Shown here piece by piece: positions 62,137 through 64,000 of a stretch of 64,000 nt of DNA. The notes beneath the pieces were generated by a model. That model was not told the origin of the DNA. It searched no databases and saw only the letters and a program-made list of their open reading frames with translations. This stretch comes from Pseudomonas duriflava (lineage in GTDB: Bacteria; Pseudomonadota; Gammaproteobacteria; Pseudomonadales; Pseudomonadaceae): assembly GCF_007830155.1 (NCBI RefSeq), contig NZ_VLKY01000011.1, positions 124,001-188,000 on the forward strand. Direction: 5' to 3'. The position numbers and the translations under genes were made by a program. How positions within the stretch are numbered: the stretch's first letter is position 1; every line of letters starts with the position of its first letter.

Positions 62137-63483
62137 TTAGCTCCAGAAAAACTCAATCAATAACTTTAGGTTTAACCCGACGATCAAGGACGCGATGATC
62201 CAGGCCAAGACCGCTACGCCTCGGCCAATAACAAAGGTGCCCATCAGCTTTCGACTGGAGACAAAGCGGACCAAGGGAATGACGGCAAAAGGCAGTTGCA
62301 TTGACAGTACGACTTGGCTGAGCACAAGTAACTTGGCGGTTCCACTCTCACCGTACAGGCTGGTTACAACAATGACTGGAATGATGGCTAATCCGCGCGT
62401 CAGCAAGCGGCGCGCCCAGTCAGGCATGCGAAGGTGTAGAAACCCTTCCATGATAATTTGCCCGGCTAGCGTTGCGGTTACTGTGGAGTTGATGCCGGAG
62501 GCGAGCAAGGCCACGGCAAACAGGATGGAGGCGATGCCGACACCAAGCATGGGCGACAGAAGATGATAGGCCTGATCGATCTCCTCGACATCGGTGCGGC
62601 CAGCCTGGTGAAAAACCGTTGCTGCCGTAATGAGAATCGCGGCATTGACAAATAGGGCCAGCATTAGAGCAATGGTGCTATCCGTTACAGCCCAGCGAAT
62701 CCCCTGACGACGACCTTCCTCTGTCCGTGCGTAGGCGCGTGTTTGAACAATGGAGGAGTGCAGATACAGGTTGTGGGGCATAACGGTGGCGCCAATGATC
62801 CCGATAGCCAAATAAAGCGCAGCCGGATTAGTAACAACCTCGGCCTGCGGCAAAAAGCCTCCCAGCACATCACTGATAGCCGGTTGGGCCAGGAGCATCT
62901 GGATACCAAAGCAGGCAAAGATAATAGTCATCAGTGCAATGACGAAAGCCTCCAGCCAGCGGAATCCATAACGCATCAACAGAAGGATCAGAAATACGTC
63001 AGCTGCCGTGATGACGGCTCCCCATACGAGCGGAATACCAAATAGCAAATTGAGCGCAATAGCCGTGCCGATGACCTCGGCCAGGTCGCACGCAATAATG
63101 GCCATCTCGCAGGCCAGCCATAAGAGAATATTGACGGGTCTGGAGTAGGTATTCCTGCAGGCCTGGGCAAGGTCGAGGCCTGTAGCGATACCTAGTCGGG
63201 CAGCCAGTGCCTGCAACAAAATGGCCATAAGGTTGGACAGCAGAATAACGGAAAGCAGCATGTAGCCGAATTTAGAGCCGCCGGCCAGATCGGTCGCCCA
63301 GTTGCCCGGATCCATATAGCCTACCGACACCATATAACCCGGACCGATAAAGGCCAGAAGTCGTCTCATCCAGTGGCCGGATACCGGTACCGGTATGCTG
63401 GCGTTGAATTTGCCTAAACTGGGACGAGGAACGTGATCGTGGGCACTCCACTGGAGATCAGGATAAGCAACGGACTCTTTCAT
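62137..63483 (-). CDS. mntH: Nramp-family manganese/proton symporter
   Basis: A 448-residue inner-membrane importer of Mn2+ with 11 predicted helices. The metal-binding motif of TM1 is DPGNWATD and that of TM6 is [10 protein letters not shown], both intact. The ATG at 63483 is preferred over the TTG three bases before. Its promoter region holds a near-perfect MntR box, and the divergent mntR starts about 190 bases away. Repression by Mn-loaded MntR is therefore expected. Confidence 0.95.
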   Translation of the reverse strand: MKESVAYPDLQWSAHDHVPRPSLGKFNASIPVPVSGHWMRRLLAFIGPGYMVSVGYMDPGNWATDLAGGSKFGYMLLSVILLSNLMAILLQALAARLGIATGLDLAQACRNTYSRPVNILLWLACEMAIIACDLAEVIGTAIALNLLFGIPLVWGAVITAADVFLILLLMRYGFRWLEAFVIALMTIIFACFGIQMLLAQPAISDVLGGFLPQAEVVTNPAALYLAIGIIGATVMPHNLYLHSSIVQTRAYARTEEGRRQGIRWAVTDSTIALMLALFVNAAILITAATVFHQAGRTDVEEIDQAYHLLSPMLGVGIASILFAVALLASGINSTVTATLAGQIIMEGFLHLRMPDWARRLLTRGLAIIPVIVVTSLYGESGTAKLLVLSQVVLSMQLPFAVIPLVRFVSSRKLMGTFVIGRGVAVLAWIIASLIVGLNLKLLIEFFWS

Positions 63484-63520
63484 CAATACGCACTCATCAG
63501 AAGTCTACGAATACATCTAG

Positions 63521-63542
63521 AAACTTAGCCTAGGCTAAGTTT
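63521..63542. promoter_or_regulatory. MntR box
   Basis: A perfect 22-base palindrome with half-site AAACTTAGCCT. It closely resembles the E. coli mntH operator (AAACATAGC followed by GCTATGTTT). It lies about 40 bases before the mntH start, between mntH and mntR. Confidence 0.85.
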
Positions 63543-63676
63543 CCATGCCAAGGTAATTAAAGTTAGCTATCCCTAAAATTAAGGATTAATTTTTTTGGCC
63601 TTATTTGCCTGATCGGTCAGAATGGGAGATCTGAATATCTATGCGTTTCAGGCAGTTTGTTTATTCTGGAGAGCTT

Positions 63677-64000
63677 GTGGTGCGCAAAAGTCGTGATGAA
63701 ACAGTGGCGATAAAGCCCCTCGTCGAGGCTTCCATTCACGTGGAGGGTTTCCAGCAGGTACGCGAAGCGCATCGCCAGGAACTTATCGAAGATTATGTGG
63801 AGTTGATCTCCGACCTTATCCATGCCCATGGCGAGGCACGACAAATTGATATCGCTACACGCATGGGTGTAGCACAGCCCACCGTAGCCAAGATGCTCAA
63901 ACGCCTGATTGCATGCGGTTACGTTGTTCAGCAACCTTATCGAGGGGTGTTCCTGACGGCCGAAGGAGAGGCATTAGCAGAGGCGAGCCGCGCTCGTCAC
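63677..64000 (+). CDS. mntR: Manganese-dependent repressor MntR (3' end outside window)
   Basis: The first about 108 codons of a DtxR/MntR regulator running off the window. [36 protein letters not shown] and [16 protein letters not shown] form the winged helix, with [18 protein letters not shown] entering the dimerisation region, very close to E. coli MntR. The start is probably GTG at 63677 or 63680, with GGAG upstream; an in-frame ATG at 63641 would add 12 residues. It is divergent from mntH, its expected target. Confidence 0.93.
   Translation, partial: MVRKSRDETVAIKPLVEASIHVEGFQQVREAHRQELIEDYVELISDLIHAHGEARQIDIATRMGVAQPTVAKMLKRLIACGYVVQQPYRGVFLTAEGEALAEASRARH

Noticed and set aside
1-64000. 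CRISPR arrays, prophage, complete insertion sequences, tRNA or rRNA genes
   Set aside because: No regularly spaced repeats, transposase or integrase frames, phage structural genes, or cloverleaf sequences with expected tRNA motifs were recognised on either strand.

Overview
The window looks like chromosome from a Pseudomonas-type gammaproteobacterium of moderate GC content (judged by eye, not computed). The best lineage marker is an intact MvaT/MvaU-type H-NS protein (7140-7508), a family typical of Pseudomonadaceae. OxyR, NirBD, the 2-methylcitrate genes and the gallate (gal) genes fit the same group. I cannot name the species. No rRNA, tRNA, CRISPR array, prophage or complete insertion sequence was recognised.

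Layout. 1-4770: end of a c-di-GMP GGDEF/EAL protein, a LysE-type exporter, an AlaX editing protein and a LysR regulator. 4875-9980: a decay zone with a broken AraC regulator, truncated pieces of a LysE exporter, a CoA-transferase and an HMG-CoA lyase joined end to end, intact mvaT, and a deleted carboxylesterase beside a MarR gene. 11023-16081: a seven-gene yjf-type operon (DUF2170, PspA, rhomboid, DUF2491, DUF350, DUF1190 lipoprotein, glutathionylspermidine-synthase-like ATP-grasp) with three near-identical palindromic boxes in front. 16293-26284: two paralogous secreted GH5 cellulases flanking a frameshifted MocR regulator, an AhpD-like protein, a response regulator/histidine kinase pair, a cold-shock protein, a YkgJ protein, gene remnants and a DUF998 membrane protein. 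27011-34063: small proteins, two large hybrid histidine kinases and an orphan PapB-like regulator. 35435-37798: nspC and carboxynorspermidine dehydrogenase (polyamine synthesis). 38616-44919: gamma-glutamyltransferase and the prpR-prpB-prpC-prpD propionate operon. 45168-49831: LysR, a secreted GH3 beta-glucosidase and a periplasmic PQQ-type aldose dehydrogenase. 50200-56826: the gallate pathway galT-galA / galR / galB-galC-galD. 57467-60411: nirBD. 60905-64000: oxyR, mntH and the start of mntR.

How the genes work together. The window suggests a plant- or soil-associated bacterium: secreted cellulases and a beta-glucosidase release sugars, a periplasmic dehydrogenase can oxidise aldoses, and gallate from plant tannins is imported, ring-cleaved and converted to pyruvate plus oxaloacetate. 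Propionyl-CoA goes through the 2-methylcitrate cycle. The assimilatory nitrite reductase operon has a complete nitrogen-control front end visible in the sequence: an NtrC-like site, a close sigma54 promoter match and a leader with an intrinsic terminator that has competing pairings. Manganese uptake (mntH/mntR, near-perfect MntR box) sits beside the peroxide sensor OxyR.

The best candidates for something under-described are the PspA/rhomboid/ATP-grasp operon with its triple palindrome, the paired GH5 genes that share a sigma54-like promoter and upstream element, the nirBD leader, and the double-HTH GalR. Gene decay is concentrated in about 4.9-24.3 kb, while 35-64 kb looks intact.
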